DNA from: Struthio camelus
Taxonomy: Eukaryota; Chordata; Aves; Struthioniformes; Struthionidae
Length of the DNA stretch: 64,000 nucleotides
Direction: 5' to 3'
Assembly (NCBI RefSeq): GCF_040807025.1
Contig: NC_090953.1
Coordinates: 26,768,997 to 26,832,996 of the forward strand
Under the pieces are notes generated by a model, which saw nothing but the letters and a program-made list of their open reading frames with translations, ran no database searches and had not been told where the DNA came from. Shown here one piece after another: positions 1-9,290 of this stretch. The position numbers were made by a program, and so were the translations under genes. How positions within the stretch are numbered: the first letter of the stretch is position 1; every line of letters starts with the position of its first letter.

Positions 1-380
1 CAAGGCTTCTGACACTGTCTCCCATCACTTTCTCATAGGTAAACTCAGCAAGTGTGGATTGGATGAGTGGACAGTGAGGTGGCCTGAGGACCGGCTGGAT
101 GGCCGAGCTCAGAGGGTTGTGGTCAGTGGCACAGAGGCCTGTAGCTCGCGCTGTCCCGCAGGGGTCAGTCCTGGGTCCAGTCCTGTTCAACGTATTCATC
201 GATGACCTGGACGAAGGCACAGAGTGCACCCGCAGCAAGTTTGCTGAGGATACTAAACTGTGGGGGAGTGGCTGACACACCAGAAGGCAGTGCTGCCGTT
301 CCGAGGGACCAGGACAGGCTGGAGAGCTGGGCGGAGAGGAACCTCCTGAAGTTCAACAAAGGCAAGGGCAGGGTCCTGCC
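1..380 (+). mobile_element. CR1 LINE segment a, RT part (cut by window start)
   Basis: This is the RT end of the CR1 copy that is seen whole at 15300-17303. Translation gives the CR1 palm-domain run FSKASDTVSHHFLIGKLSK near the start, then [19 protein letters not shown] in another frame and FAEDTK at the position of the catalytic F/Y-A-D-D box, so one catalytic Asp is lost. Similarity ends near FNKGKGRVL at about 380. It is a dead 5' and 3' truncated fragment. Confidence 0.9.
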
Positions 381-730
381 ATCAGGAAGCTGTGGATTTA
401 GCTCCCTGAAGGGAAGGGAGAAACAGCTTTGTGCCCAGGACACCCACACTCTTGTGGGGGGACCTCTCTGTGGTCCACTGCCTGTGAACCACAGCAGTCT
501 CTGCCCCTCGGGGGCACTTTTGGAGGCCTGGATGCTAAGAAAGCAAAGGAGAAGGTGGGAGAAGATGCTGAGAAAGCAAAGGAGAACACAGGAGGAGCAC
601 AGACAAGGGGCTGAGGAGTGGCACAGCCACCAACCAGCCCTGGCCAGAGACCTGGAGCGCAGCACTGCGGGGAGTGCTGGTGCACGTGCCCAAAGTGAGA
701 GGCCCCACCTCTCAGGGAGCGGGGTGGGGC
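381..730. other. Spacer between CR1 segment a and initiator tRNA-Met
   Basis: Apart from the two-copy 33-bp repeat, nothing is recognised. Open frames cross it on both strands, but they run into antisense tRNA and CR1, so I treat them as chance frames in GC-rich DNA. Confidence 0.6.
531..586 (+). repeat. Two-copy 33-bp repeat (GATGCTRAGAAAGCAAAGGAG)
   Basis: Two 23-bp near-identical cores spaced 33 bp apart, differing at one base. Because 33 is a multiple of three, both strands show an 11-residue periodic peptide (MLRKQRR...), which makes the overlapping open frames look protein-like. Copies at 17454-17509, 34376-34431 and 50967-51022. Confidence 0.9.
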
Positions 731-734
731 AAAA
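731..734 (-). terminator. Pol III T-run after initiator tRNA-Met
   Basis: Four A's on the plus strand read TTTT downstream of the minus-strand tRNA. Copies lie at 17654-17657, 34577-34580 and 51167-51170. Confidence 0.8.
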
Positions 735-740
735 GGGCCA

Positions 741-812
741 TAGCAGAGGATGGTTTCGATCCATCGACCTCTGGGTTATGGGCCCAGCACACTTCCGCTG
801 CGCCACTCTGCT
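741..812 (-). tRNA. Initiator tRNA-Met (CAU), unit 1
   Basis: This encodes the cytosolic initiator tRNA that starts translation with methionine. Read on the minus strand it is a 72-nt cloverleaf with the diagnostic initiator features: A1-U72 acceptor end, a CCCAUAA anticodon loop with anticodon at 778-780, three G-C pairs below the loop, and the AUCGAAA T loop in place of TUCG. Acceptor, anticodon and T stems pair fully. At tRNA nt 22 (window 791) this copy has U where units 2 and 4 have C, changing a D-stem G-C pair to G-U. A minus-strand TTTT follows 6 nt after the 3' end. It is an ordinary pol III gene with no intron. Confidence 0.96.
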
Positions 813-2521
813 CCCCCCAGCAGCTTTGTGGGGAGATGGCAGGGCCCTCCCTGCCACTCCCAGGCACTGACCGTGCCAGCTCTTGGGCTCGGGGGGTTGC
901 CGTTCCTCCTGCCTGGGCCTGGTCCCACGGAGGAAAAAAGTCTCCCCCGGGAAGCCCCAAGGCCGTGGGCCCGGGCTGAAGCCGCCTTGGTTTGCCCTTA
1001 TGACGCCATCTCCTGCCTGGCACAGACCCAGGGGAAAGCGGGGAGTTTGTGTTTGCCCAACTGAGCTGCCTCTGCAGGGGAGGACAGAAACCCCAGAGCC
1101 AGGGGGCAGCCTGCCTGCCTGCATTGTGCTGGGAGCGCTTGCTTCCCAACGAGTGGATGAGTGTCTGATGCTCTCCTAGCCAGGAAAAGGCTCCCCTCCA
1201 CCTGGAGTCACGTGCCTCTCCTGCACACAGTGCTTTCCTTGTGCAGGCTTGGTGAGCCCTGGGAGCCCCCGGTGGCTTTCTGCCCTGGAGAGGCAGGTTC
1301 CACCTCTGCTGGTGACCTGCTGCTGACACACTTCCTCAGAGCCGCTGCCCAGGCCAAGCCTGAAGAGCTGCGCTAGAGTGACCCCTGAGCCCAATGGATG
1401 CTCTCTTGCTGCCATCCCAAGGACGTTTTGGGCACCTCCATTTCAGTCCGCAGCAAGGGAAGGAGGAAGCCCCAAACCAAGTCAACCCTGCTGGCCCCTT
1501 GCTGCCCCACATGACTGAGTTGTGGCAGGGCACCCTGCCAAGGGGGAAAGCCCCATCACCTGGAAGGACTCAGGGACTGGCTCTGTCTCTTGCAAACTGC
1601 CCTGTGCTCACCAAAGACAGCAGCTGCGGTGCTTTAGTGCAAACCAGTGCTGGAGGAAGTAGGAGCAGGGAGGGCAGAGGAAGGCAGGAGTTAAGTGATG
1701 TTAGGAAGGAACTGGTGCAGGCTAGAGCAATGATTCCCAGGTGCTTTCCTGGCAGTGCCCTCTTTCCCAGGGCCCTGGACTTCTCTGCCTTGACAAAGCT
1801 CTGCTTCAGATGTGCCTTCCAGGCCCACCTGCCGTGCAGGCGTGTCAGGGCTCCTTGGCCTTGCTGGTGAGCTGACTGGCAGCTGTGTCCAACGCGGTGT
1901 CCCCACAGCTGTGTTCAACACGGTGTCCAGGCTCTCTGGCCTGGGGCCCAGAGGTGCGCCCCCTCCCCACGGAGCCCATAGTCTTCCTGGGTGGGAAGGA
2001 AACCCAGGCCTCCTGCATGTGCAGGAACCAGAGGAGCGCAGAGCTGGGCACTGCTTCCTCTCAGGCTGACGCAAGGGGAAGGAAAAATATCACTGTGGAT
2101 GCCTGTTCCTGCATAGCAGCAGGGAAATACGACTGTAAGGAGTATAATTACCCCAGAATGTCTTTGTCCAGGATTTCCCCAGCTCTGCTTCCTCCCCAGG
2201 GCTGGGCATCTGGTGGCACCTTCTGTCCAGTCCGCCTCACTCCACAGCAGGCACTGGGAGGTAAGTGAGACACTTCCCCTGGAGTCCCAGGTGTAGTGCC
2301 TCTGTTGGGGTGTATTGCAGCCCTCATGTTCCTGATTGCTGTCCATGTCTGAATGTGCTCGTCTGTGGGTCTGTGCGTGCCCAGCTGTGGTGTGTCCAAA
2401 GAGTGCAAAGGAGAACTCCCCCCCCCCCATCCCCCTAGTGCAGCCTGGCCCTGGAACTCGCAGCAGGCCGGACGACATTGCACAGGGCACGTGATCACTG
2501 CTGCTGAGAGGTTTGGGGCAG
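813..2521. other. Unassigned spacer, iMet 5' flank to pseudo-Ser
   Basis: 1.7 kb of GC-rich single-copy-looking sequence (within the unit) with no recognisable gene, repeat or RNA. The first bases act as the 5' flank of the minus-strand initiator tRNA gene. A C run at about 2418-2428 varies by one base between units 1 and 2. Type B units differ from type A at several sites between 2300 and 2480, just before the pseudo-Ser cassette. Homology to the inverted Ser(AGA) cassette begins at about 2475. Confidence 0.6.
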
Positions 2522-2603
2522 GAAGCTGTGGCCGAGTGGGGAAGGCGATGGACGTGAAACGCATGGGGGTTTCCCTGCGCAGGTTCGAATCCTGCCAACT
2601 ATG
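2522..2603 (+). pseudogene. tRNA-Ser-like pseudogene, UGA at the anticodon position, unit 1
   Basis: An 82-nt sequence with the tRNA-Ser plan: long variable arm, box A starting TGGCCGAGTGG and box B GGTTCGAATCC. It is closest to the tRNA-Ser(AGA) gene in the same unit. The anticodon position reads TGA (2555-2557), which would be Ser(UGA), but the invariant U33 is G, the lower two pairs of the anticodon stem are mismatched, and the acceptor stem has A-A and C-A mismatches plus a G-U end pair. Both internal promoter boxes and a TTTT 15 nt downstream remain, so it may still bind TFIIIC or be transcribed. I infer it does not make a charged tRNA-Ser. Confidence 0.85.
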
Positions 2604-2617
2604 GGGCACCTGTCCCC

Positions 2618-2621
2618 TTTT
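2618..2621 (+). terminator. T-run after the tRNA-Ser pseudogene
   Basis: TTTT lies 15 nt after the pseudogene, at the same distance and in the same context (CCTTTTGGGCTGCCTGG) as the terminator of the intact Ser gene, so it was inherited with the cassette. Copies at 19540, 36463 and 53053. Confidence 0.6.
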
Positions 2622-3103
2622 GGGCTGCCTGGAGCGACCAGGCTCCAGCCCTGGACAAAGCCTCACAGCCACAGTCCCTCCAGCTGAACAGCGTGCCCGG
2701 TGAACCCTCCATCCCTCTAGTCACCCTCAGCTTCCCCCCAGAGTCGCCAGGGCGCGTGCAAACCCCCTCTCTCCTTTCCCAGCCACACAGGCTCACACCT
2801 TTCCTGACAGAGACATGCTCTCCTCTGGGGACGGATGGATTTTCTTCTCAGGGGCATGTTTTTCCCACGGGGCCAGAGCTGAGATGCACGTGCTTCTGTG
2901 ATGGGAAGGGAGGCGTCCTATGTGGAAACTTCTGCAAGTTTTTGCAGCATCAGGAGAAGAGGCAGGGGCAGGGCAATGCTGCTTCCTATTCTTTTTCCTT
3001 CTGCTGCATCTTTCTCCCCTCTCAGACTCCCGGGATAGTCTTGAAAGCTCAGCGAGGGTCAGAGAGTGCCTGGGACGAGCAGGAGGCGGGCATAGGTCTG
3101 CAT
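2622..3103. other. Spacer between pseudo-Ser and tRNA-Gly
   Basis: The first about 80 bp continue the Ser cassette (matching, inverted, about 10460-10545). The last about 40 bp (GAGCAGGAGGCGGGCATAGG) match the 5' flank of the Gly pseudogene. Between them a pyrimidine-rich run near 2985-3020 is the only feature; no gene is seen. Confidence 0.6.
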
Positions 3104-3175
3104 GCGTTGGTGGTATAGTGGTGAGCATAGCTGCCTTCCAAGCAGTTGACCCGGGTTCGATTCCCGGCCAACGCA
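3104..3175 (+). tRNA. tRNA-Gly (UCC), unit 1
   Basis: This tRNA decodes GGA (and GGG by wobble) glycine codons. The 72-nt cloverleaf has acceptor GCGTTGG paired with CCAACGC and discriminator A, an anticodon loop CTTCCAA with anticodon TCC at 3137-3139, and a perfect T stem CCGGG/CCCGG around TTCGATT. Boxes A and B are intact, and a TTTT starts 8 nt downstream. No mismatch is seen in any stem. It matches, as far as I recall, the common vertebrate Gly-TCC gene. The cassette around it is duplicated in degenerate form near 11230. Confidence 0.97.
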
Positions 3176-3182
3176 CGCACGC

Positions 3183-3186
3183 TTTT
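3183..3186 (+). terminator. Pol III T-run after tRNA-Gly
   Basis: TTTT follows the tRNA 3' end by 8 nt. Copies at 20105-20108, 37028-37031 and 53618-53621. Confidence 0.85.
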
Positions 3187-3273
3187 CTTCTCCCAGGCGC
3201 CTGCAGAGGCCCTTCCACCTCCTGCCAGAAAAGAGCCCAGGCAGGGCTGCATGCACAGGCAGGGTGAGGCACC

Positions 3274-3491
3274 TTGACCTTCTCTGTGGCCTTTTGCTGT
3301 GCTCACTCCAGTGTGGCCTTGTCTCTCTCGTACCGGGAAGCCCAGAAATGGACACAGCACTCCAGATGTGCTCTCACCAGTGCTGAGCAGAGGGGAAGGA
3401 TCACACCTCCCTCAGCCTGCTGGCAACGCTCTTCCTAACGCAGCCCAGGATGCTGCCAGCCGCCTTTGCTGCAAGGGCACGTTGCTGCCTC
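3274..3491 (-). mobile_element. CR1 LINE segment c: minus strand, 3' end deleted, unit 1
   Basis: Antisense CR1 RT-end sequence. The minus strand reads GCATTAGGAAGAGTGTTGCC-like, then the block CCAGTTCTGGGCT-like and the equivalent of ACTGGAGTGAGCACAGC. In type A units the 3' UTR is missing because a deletion joins a site 17 bp after a TGCATGCACAGG motif straight to TTGACCTTCTCTG. The full 3' part is kept in type B units. Confidence 0.88.
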
Positions 3492-4937
3492 AAGTGCTGA
3501 AGGCCTTCCGGGACACAACAGCTCTGCTCTGAAATAAGTGCCCGTGAGATACCAAGCTCCTGGGGAGCTGACAGAGCCCCTAACTGCTGGAACCAGAAAC
3601 ATGACGGCACCAGTGGAGTCCCTGCAAGGGCAGCTGGCATGCAGATGCCCAGGGGCTCCTGCAGAGGGAGGAAGGACACTTTGAAGAGCCCTGTTCACTT
3701 GCTGCCAGGTGCGGACTGGCCCGAGAGGGAAGGCAGAGGCAACAGCCCTGAGTCCGCAGAAGAGCTCCACCTACTGCAAAGATGGTGTAACTCGAGCAGC
3801 AGTCCCTGCTGGGAGATGTGGGTGGTACAGCTTTGGGAAGAGTAATGCATGAACTGGGGGACTGAACAGTGACACGGGATGTGGCTTGGTGTTTGGCTGC
3901 ATGCTTGTAAGTACGAGGCCTTGGTTTGCTCCTGAGCAGCCCCGGTGCTTCTTGCCTCCAGTGCCTCCTGTAAGTAACCACCTGTCTTAGCAAAAAAGAG
4001 ACAAGGCCCGGAGTGTCTGATTCCCAAAGGAATGCCAGGTCTCCAGCTGAGATTCAGGCTCAGACGGGCAACTTGACCCTGCCTGTCAAGGGCACTGAAG
4101 GTGCCCTTCCACAGCTCAGCTGAGCACAAAATGTCCGCTTTTTGCTGCCGTGTCATTAACGCTCACCACTAAGGACGCGTTTTTGCCTGTCTGCTCTTCT
4201 TGGCACAAACATTGCTCTTGGGAGACGCCAGGCCAGACAGGATACTGAAGTGCAGAAGGAGCACAAGGACTCATCAAATCCATCTTCCCCACTTCATTCC
4301 CTAGTGTATTTGCTGACTGCTGGAAATACCGATTGCCACCCTCCCTGGCATACTGCCTTATGCCCTCTGCCCCTCCGCCCCCTACACCTCCCAGTCCTGC
4401 CTCTCCTCAGCAGTACAGCAACCAGTGGGAAAAAGGTTCTCGGGCAAACGGCCAAAGGGTTCATGTCCTCCTCTGGCACAACAGGCAGCCTGGTGGGCTT
4501 TCAGACCCATGGGAATATGTGGATGTCTAATACATAGTTCGTAACACTGCTGCTGTCTCCTACCCGGGGAAAATTAGGGCAGGCTGTGAAAAGCTGCTGC
4601 TTCCTGAGCACGCATGCAAGACCTGCTGAGTACATGGGCACAAGAAATGAAGACCCCCGCCCCCGAAGGCAGCTCTTGCGTGCTCTCCGAGGAGGGACTC
4701 AAGGCTGACCCTGAGAGACATCAGGGTGCCCTGATCACCCACTTACAGAGTCACACTCCTGTTCTCGGAAGCCCACAAAGACAGAAACCTCACCTTTGCC
4801 TGTGGACTCGATTGTCCTGGTTTTCTGTCTTTCTGTGCCTGTTGGCTTAGTTTTGGTGCGCTGGTATCCGTTTGGGGAGCTGCACTCAAATCGGGCAGTG
4901 CCCCATGCTTACAGGTGGACTCGCTGTGATGGGGGAG
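3492..4937. other. Unassigned spacer after CR1 segment c
   Basis: 1.4 kb with no recognisable gene or mobile element. The left half (to about 4003) is kept in all units; the right half from about 4004 is deleted in units 3 and 4, where it joins straight to CR1 segment d. GTAAGT-like words occur (for example near 3910 and 3971), but no exon structure is supported. Confidence 0.55.
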
Positions 4938-5260
4938 AGGAGGTTTTCCCTCCCCGGTTTCCAGCAGAGAGAGGTAAGCTAGGGACAGAGGGGAATGCAG
5001 AGGAACTGGTGGAGGCTGGAACTGGGAACAGCTCGTGCCTGGGTCATGGCAAGCCAGAGGTGCTGGGAGGTTTCCCAGGGAAGGGTCCATGCAGAGTGAG
5101 CTGGCAGAGCCTGTTGCTGAGGGCAAGGGAAGAGGCAGCTGGTGTGTGGGCTGGCTGACTGTGGCTGTGGCTGCTGCTTCTCTGTCCTGTGCACACACCA
5201 GAGTAGGGAGCAGCCAGGAAGAGGAAACAAAAGGCAAAAGAAAGACGGACACAAGGCTTG
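4938..5260 (+). repeat. Relic tRNA-Cys flanking cassette without its tRNA, unit 1
   Basis: From about 5095 this matches the 5' flank of the tRNA-Cys gene (about 9600-9775): shared blocks include GCAGCTGGTGTGTGGG-like, GGCTGTGGCTGCTG, GGGAGCAGCCAGGAAGAGGA and AAAGCAAAAG-like runs. Where the tRNA should follow, the sequence instead becomes CR1 segment d. The first 60 bp (TTTTCCCTCC... GAGAGAGGTAAGCT...GGGGAATGC) also recur just after that CR1, at 6153-6215, so the CR1 lies between two copies of this flank. Present only in type A. Confidence 0.8.
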
Positions 5261-5283
5261 GTGTGGCCAAGGCTTGGTATTGA

Positions 5284-6152
5284 CCCCGCAGGGGTCGATA
5301 CAGGGCCCAATACTGCTCAACTTGTTCATTAATGACCTGGATGATGGGACCGAATGCACCCTCAGCAAGTTTGCTGATAAGAGAAAACCGGGAGGAGTAC
5401 CTGATACGCCACAGGGTTGTGCTGCCGTTCAGACGGACCTCGGCAGGCTGGAGAAACGGGCAGACAGGAGCCGCAGGAAGTTCAGCAAGGCAAAGTGCAA
5501 CGCCCTGCACCCGGCGAGGAATAACCCCAGGCACCCGGGGAGGAATAACACCCAGGCATGGTGGGGGCCGACCTGCTGGAAAGCAGCTTTGCAGAAAAGA
5601 CCTGGGGGTCCTGGCACCCTACAAGCTGACCACAAGCCAGCAACGTGCCTTTGTGGCAAAGGCGGCCCACGGTAGGCTGGGCTGCGTGAGGAAGAGTGTT
5701 GCCACCAGGTCAAGGGAAGTGGTGCTTTCCCCTCTACTCAGCGCTCCAGAGGCCACATCTGGAGCGCGGTCTCCAGTTCTGGGCTCCGCAGTGGAAGAAA
5801 GAGAGGGCCCTACCGGCACGAGTCCAGCAAAGAGGCACAAGGATGATTAGGGGCCTGGAGAACCTCTCATATGAGGAGAGGCTGAGAGAGTCGGGACTGT
5901 TGAGCCCGGAGAAGAGAAGGCTCACGGGGCATCTTACCAGTGCGTATAACTATCCAACGGGAGGGTCGAAAGAAGACAGACCAAGGGAGTGGTGCCCCTC
6001 TTCTCGGTGGTGCCCACTGACAGGGCAAGAGTCATTGCACACAAACTGAACACGGGAAATTCAGCTTGAACGTGAGAAAATGCTTCTTTAGCGTGAGGCT
6101 GGCTGAACATTGGAACAGGTGGCCCAGAGAGGTTGTGGATTCTCCATCCTTG
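5284..6152 (+). mobile_element. CR1 LINE segment d: RT end and 3' region, unit 1
   Basis: Plus-strand CR1 from the RT motif [20 protein letters not shown] through FADKRK (the FADD box altered), then LGRLEKRADRS, the thumb region KSVATRSREV, SYEERLRESGLLSPEKRRL and the conserved end LNREVVDSPS-like block. It stops before the CR1 3' UTR at CTCCATCCTTGG and runs directly into a repeat of the sequence at 4938-4999. It starts exactly where the tRNA-Cys relic cassette breaks off. Several stops and frame changes make it dead. Confidence 0.92.
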
Positions 6153-8164
6153 GTTTTCCCTCCTCAGGTTCTGGCAGAGAGAGGTAAGCTCAGGACAGGG
6201 GGGAATGCTTTCCTGTGCAGAGCGGGTGGCTAACGGAGGCTGGCGGAGAAAGAAACACCACCACGAGTCTCCAGCTATGCTGCACAACATCTTTAATGAG
6301 CAGGAAGGAAAAAAGGAAAAAAAGCAGCACAGAGACCAAGACACATGTTTCCTGGGTTGAGTGAGGCACAGAGAATTGCCCGTTTCCCCAGGACAAGCGG
6401 CATGCAAAGCGTTTGCCTTTTCCCATTCCAGCTCTACCTTGTGGCAATCACATCCTACCTACAGCAATTCCTAACCCCCAAACCGTCCTGCCGTCAGCAG
6501 GAGACTCAGCAGAGCGGACGAGCACAAGCTCTTTCTCGAGGAGCTCAGAGTGCAGCAGAGCCAGAGGCAGCATGGCGAGGCCTGGCTCTGTGAGGTGGAG
6601 CTGGGAACTCAGTGCGCTCAGGCCTCCAGCCCTTTCAAGACCCCCACCAGATCAGCCTTTCTTTTCTTTCCTCATCTTTCTCTGTGCCCTCCAAAATCCA
6701 GTTCTAGCTGCGTGTCCCCGAGGGGCCTGCGGCTGGTTTTCTTAAAATGCACAACAAGCGTTACATCTCACCTTAAGGCTGGATTTGAGGGCCTGGCAGC
6801 AAAGATTTGCCTAACCCACTGCTTATTGCCCCAGGTCCGGGTGCAGTTCTGGGTGAAGCAGCAAGGATGGAAACTGATCAGATTGTCACAGCAGAAAAAG
6901 ATTGGGCTGAACAGAAGTCACAGCAATCACCTCTTAACAACACACTGCGCGCATACAAGCTCCCACGCCCTCCGAGTAACACAGCACAGGGACGCTGACC
7001 CACTTTTGGAATACGACCCATTACGGTGGGTTTCAAGCACCGGTGGACAGGCTGGTCGTACCAGATTGCCAAAACAAACAGTTCAAGCTGCGTTCAAGGT
7101 GGCAGAGGATGCACTTGGCTATTTGGTTAGGGACGATCCGCTGGAGGCGCAGATTCTTGTGTGCAGGCATCCCTGCAGCTGAACACAGATCTCCCCCTTC
7201 TGCCTGAAAGAACCCTCGCCTTCCCAACTGCGCACAACTACCCCCTTGAAACGGGAAAGAGGTAAAGTCCCTAAACATTTCCATTCACCTGCCAAGCTGA
7301 GGCAGCCCGCGTATCAAAGTTGTGTCACCACCATGACAGCAATCCAGCCCACAGGAAGAGGAGAAGTGGGGTGTGGCTGACCTCGTTCCCCAGGGAAACT
7401 TGGGGAACATTCCCAGTATTCAGAGTTGAGGACATTGCTGGCGCTAGTCAGGCCACACCAGAGCCAGATTCCACTGCCTAGGGCCCAGGGAACGATAGCA
7501 GGTTCTGGACGAGGAAGAGGAGGGCAGAGAGCAAGGCAGGTCCCTGCAAGGGAGGAAGGGCAGACAGTCACTCCTGGGGATCTCCATGGGTATGTCCTTA
7601 GAGAACTTGACGGGGGCTTCATGCTTTGCCAGCCCGGGGCTCTGACTGGGGAGTGCAGAACCGAGGCGTGGGACAGTGACCAAAGAGGTTCCTGTGCCCT
7701 TCCCTGAAAGGGACTCCACACCCAAATTGACCCGTTTTCCTTAGCAAGTTCATCCCAGGGCCAAAAGCCTGGATGGCCTGCTTTTTTAGGAGTGGGTCAG
7801 AGCAGTGAGGCAAAAGCTCACAGATGTTTTTCCTGGGCCGTGGATGGAGTGGCCCACTCAAGGCATTTTAATTCCAAATAGGCTTTGACTCAGCCTCCCG
7901 GAACACATGGGAGCCCTCGTAACGTGGAAGAGTGGGGAAAACCCCCAAACTCCAGGGAAACGTGCGTCGGTGTGCTGCTGACTTGGGTGGAGACGGTGTC
8001 CTGGCTTCAGGCGTGCCAGCGATACCAGGGTTTTTGGCCTCGCTCCTCCACAACTGCCTCCTTCCTGAGGGACGTTTCCTGAAACAACTGGTGCCACTAT
8101 GCAATCTCCTGCTCCTGCCTTTAAAGCTGTTGCCTTTCTGCTGCTGGTCCAGGGCCTGCGTGAC
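6153..8164. other. Unassigned 2-kb spacer between CR1 segments d and e
   Basis: It begins with a second copy of the flank seen at 4938-4999. At 6290-6330 an A-rich run (plus strand) lies next to CATCTTTAATGAGC, whose reverse complement has ATTAAA, so the end of some retroposed or host transcript on the minus strand is possible but unsupported. The rest, to 8164, shows no tRNA, CR1 or recognisable protein. The 210-residue plus frame here matches no family I know. Confidence 0.5.
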
Positions 8165-9290
8165 TCAGTGCAGCCCAAACTGTTTCAGGTTGCAAGGGAT
8201 CTCTGGCGGCCCTCTGGGCCAACGCCCTGTTCCAATCAGGCCAAACTTCCCAGCGACATCAGGAGGCTCAGGGCCTTGTCCGGCCAGCTTCTGAACGCTG
8301 CAATGAAGGGAGACGCCACTCTCCCATGGGCAGCCTCTTCCAGGGCTGTGCCGTGCTCCCTGTGACTTGTTCTTCCAAAGAGACAGTTGACATCTCCCTG
8401 GTTGCACCTGGAACTGTGCCCCTTGCTGTTTTGCTGTGCACCTCTGAGGAGAGCTTGGCTCTGCCTTTTCCATAACCCGCTGTAGCTGGTGGGAGACGGC
8501 AGTGTGATCCCCTCCTCCCCTCCTTGCCTTCTCCCCTCCAGGCGCCACAAAAACAATGCCTTCAACCTTCCTCATATGGCCTGTGCTGCAGGCCTGACCC
8601 TCAGCCTCTTCCTCTGCCACTAGCTCTCTCCAGGTTGTTGCCATTGCACTTGTCCTGAGGGAACAGAACCCAGTCTGGCCTGCTGTACAAACCTGCTGAA
8701 AGGCCCCTCTGTCCCACTGTCCAGGTCGCCCATAAAAAGCCTAAAGCTTTTTGGCATCTGGACTGATCCCTGAGGGAGGCCACTAGGAAGCAGTCGCCAG
8801 ATGGCCCTTTTTCCCACTGAGTAAAGGCCTTTGAGCCCAACGGTCCACCCCATTTTCCCCTCACATTAGCGTCGTCAGGCTCCAGGCTGTAACTCACCGG
8901 TCTGGCTCGAAGGATGCTGTGAGAGACAAGGCCTTGACAAAGGCCTTGCTAGGCTCAAGGTGAACAGCGGTAGCAACAGCATTTGCAGCGGTAAAAGCTC
9001 TTCTTTATGTCCTTGATGTGCCCTGCCAGTTCCAACGCAGGCCAAGCTTTGCCTTTCCTACCACCATTGCGGTATGCCTGGACAGTGAGGCTCTATTTGT
9101 GCTTTCTCGCCTGTCCCTGTTTTCACCTCCTGTGCTAAGCAGTCATCCCTGACTCCCTCCACAAGCCCCCAGGGGTTACCTGAGTCCCAGCATGTTGCCC
9201 TCGTGGCAGAGGCTGGGGAGCTGGACGTCCCCATGAGGAAAGGGAGTCTGTGACCTGGAAACCTCCTTGGGCTGCTACAGAAGATTTTGT
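8165..9290 (-). mobile_element. CR1 LINE segment e: old minus-strand RT and 3' end, unit 1
   Basis: An older, more diverged CR1. The minus-strand translation shows LLPSGLPQGSVQMPKSFRLFMGDLDSGTEGPFSRF, which is the CR1 RT run [32 protein letters not shown]. The 3' side carries CATATGAGGAAGG, GCCTGGAGGGGAGAAGGC and TGGACAAGGCCCTGAG blocks typical of the CR1 3' region, ending at about 8165. The part above 9060 (RDDCLAQEV... against the DDNFLTQVV block of the endonuclease) is a weaker match. Internal deletions are evident. This would be the oldest CR1 of the five. Confidence 0.8.

Noticed and set aside
165-1124. 319-residue minus-strand open frame
   Set aside because: It is antisense to CR1 RT at one end and passes straight through the initiator tRNA gene, which no real coding exon would do.
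5142-5850. Frames that look like an enzyme fragment (INDLDDGTE...)
   Set aside because: This is CR1 reverse transcriptase, not a host gene.
6550-7182. 210-residue plus-strand open frame with a possible basic and Ser-rich start
   Set aside because: No motif or family is recognisable, there is no splice or promoter support, and the frame is kept only because the units are recent copies. It is left as an unassigned spacer.
8165-8644. 159-residue minus frame that looked like a small protein gene
   Set aside because: The DNA beneath it matches the CR1 3' region in antisense, so the frame is a by-product of an old LINE.
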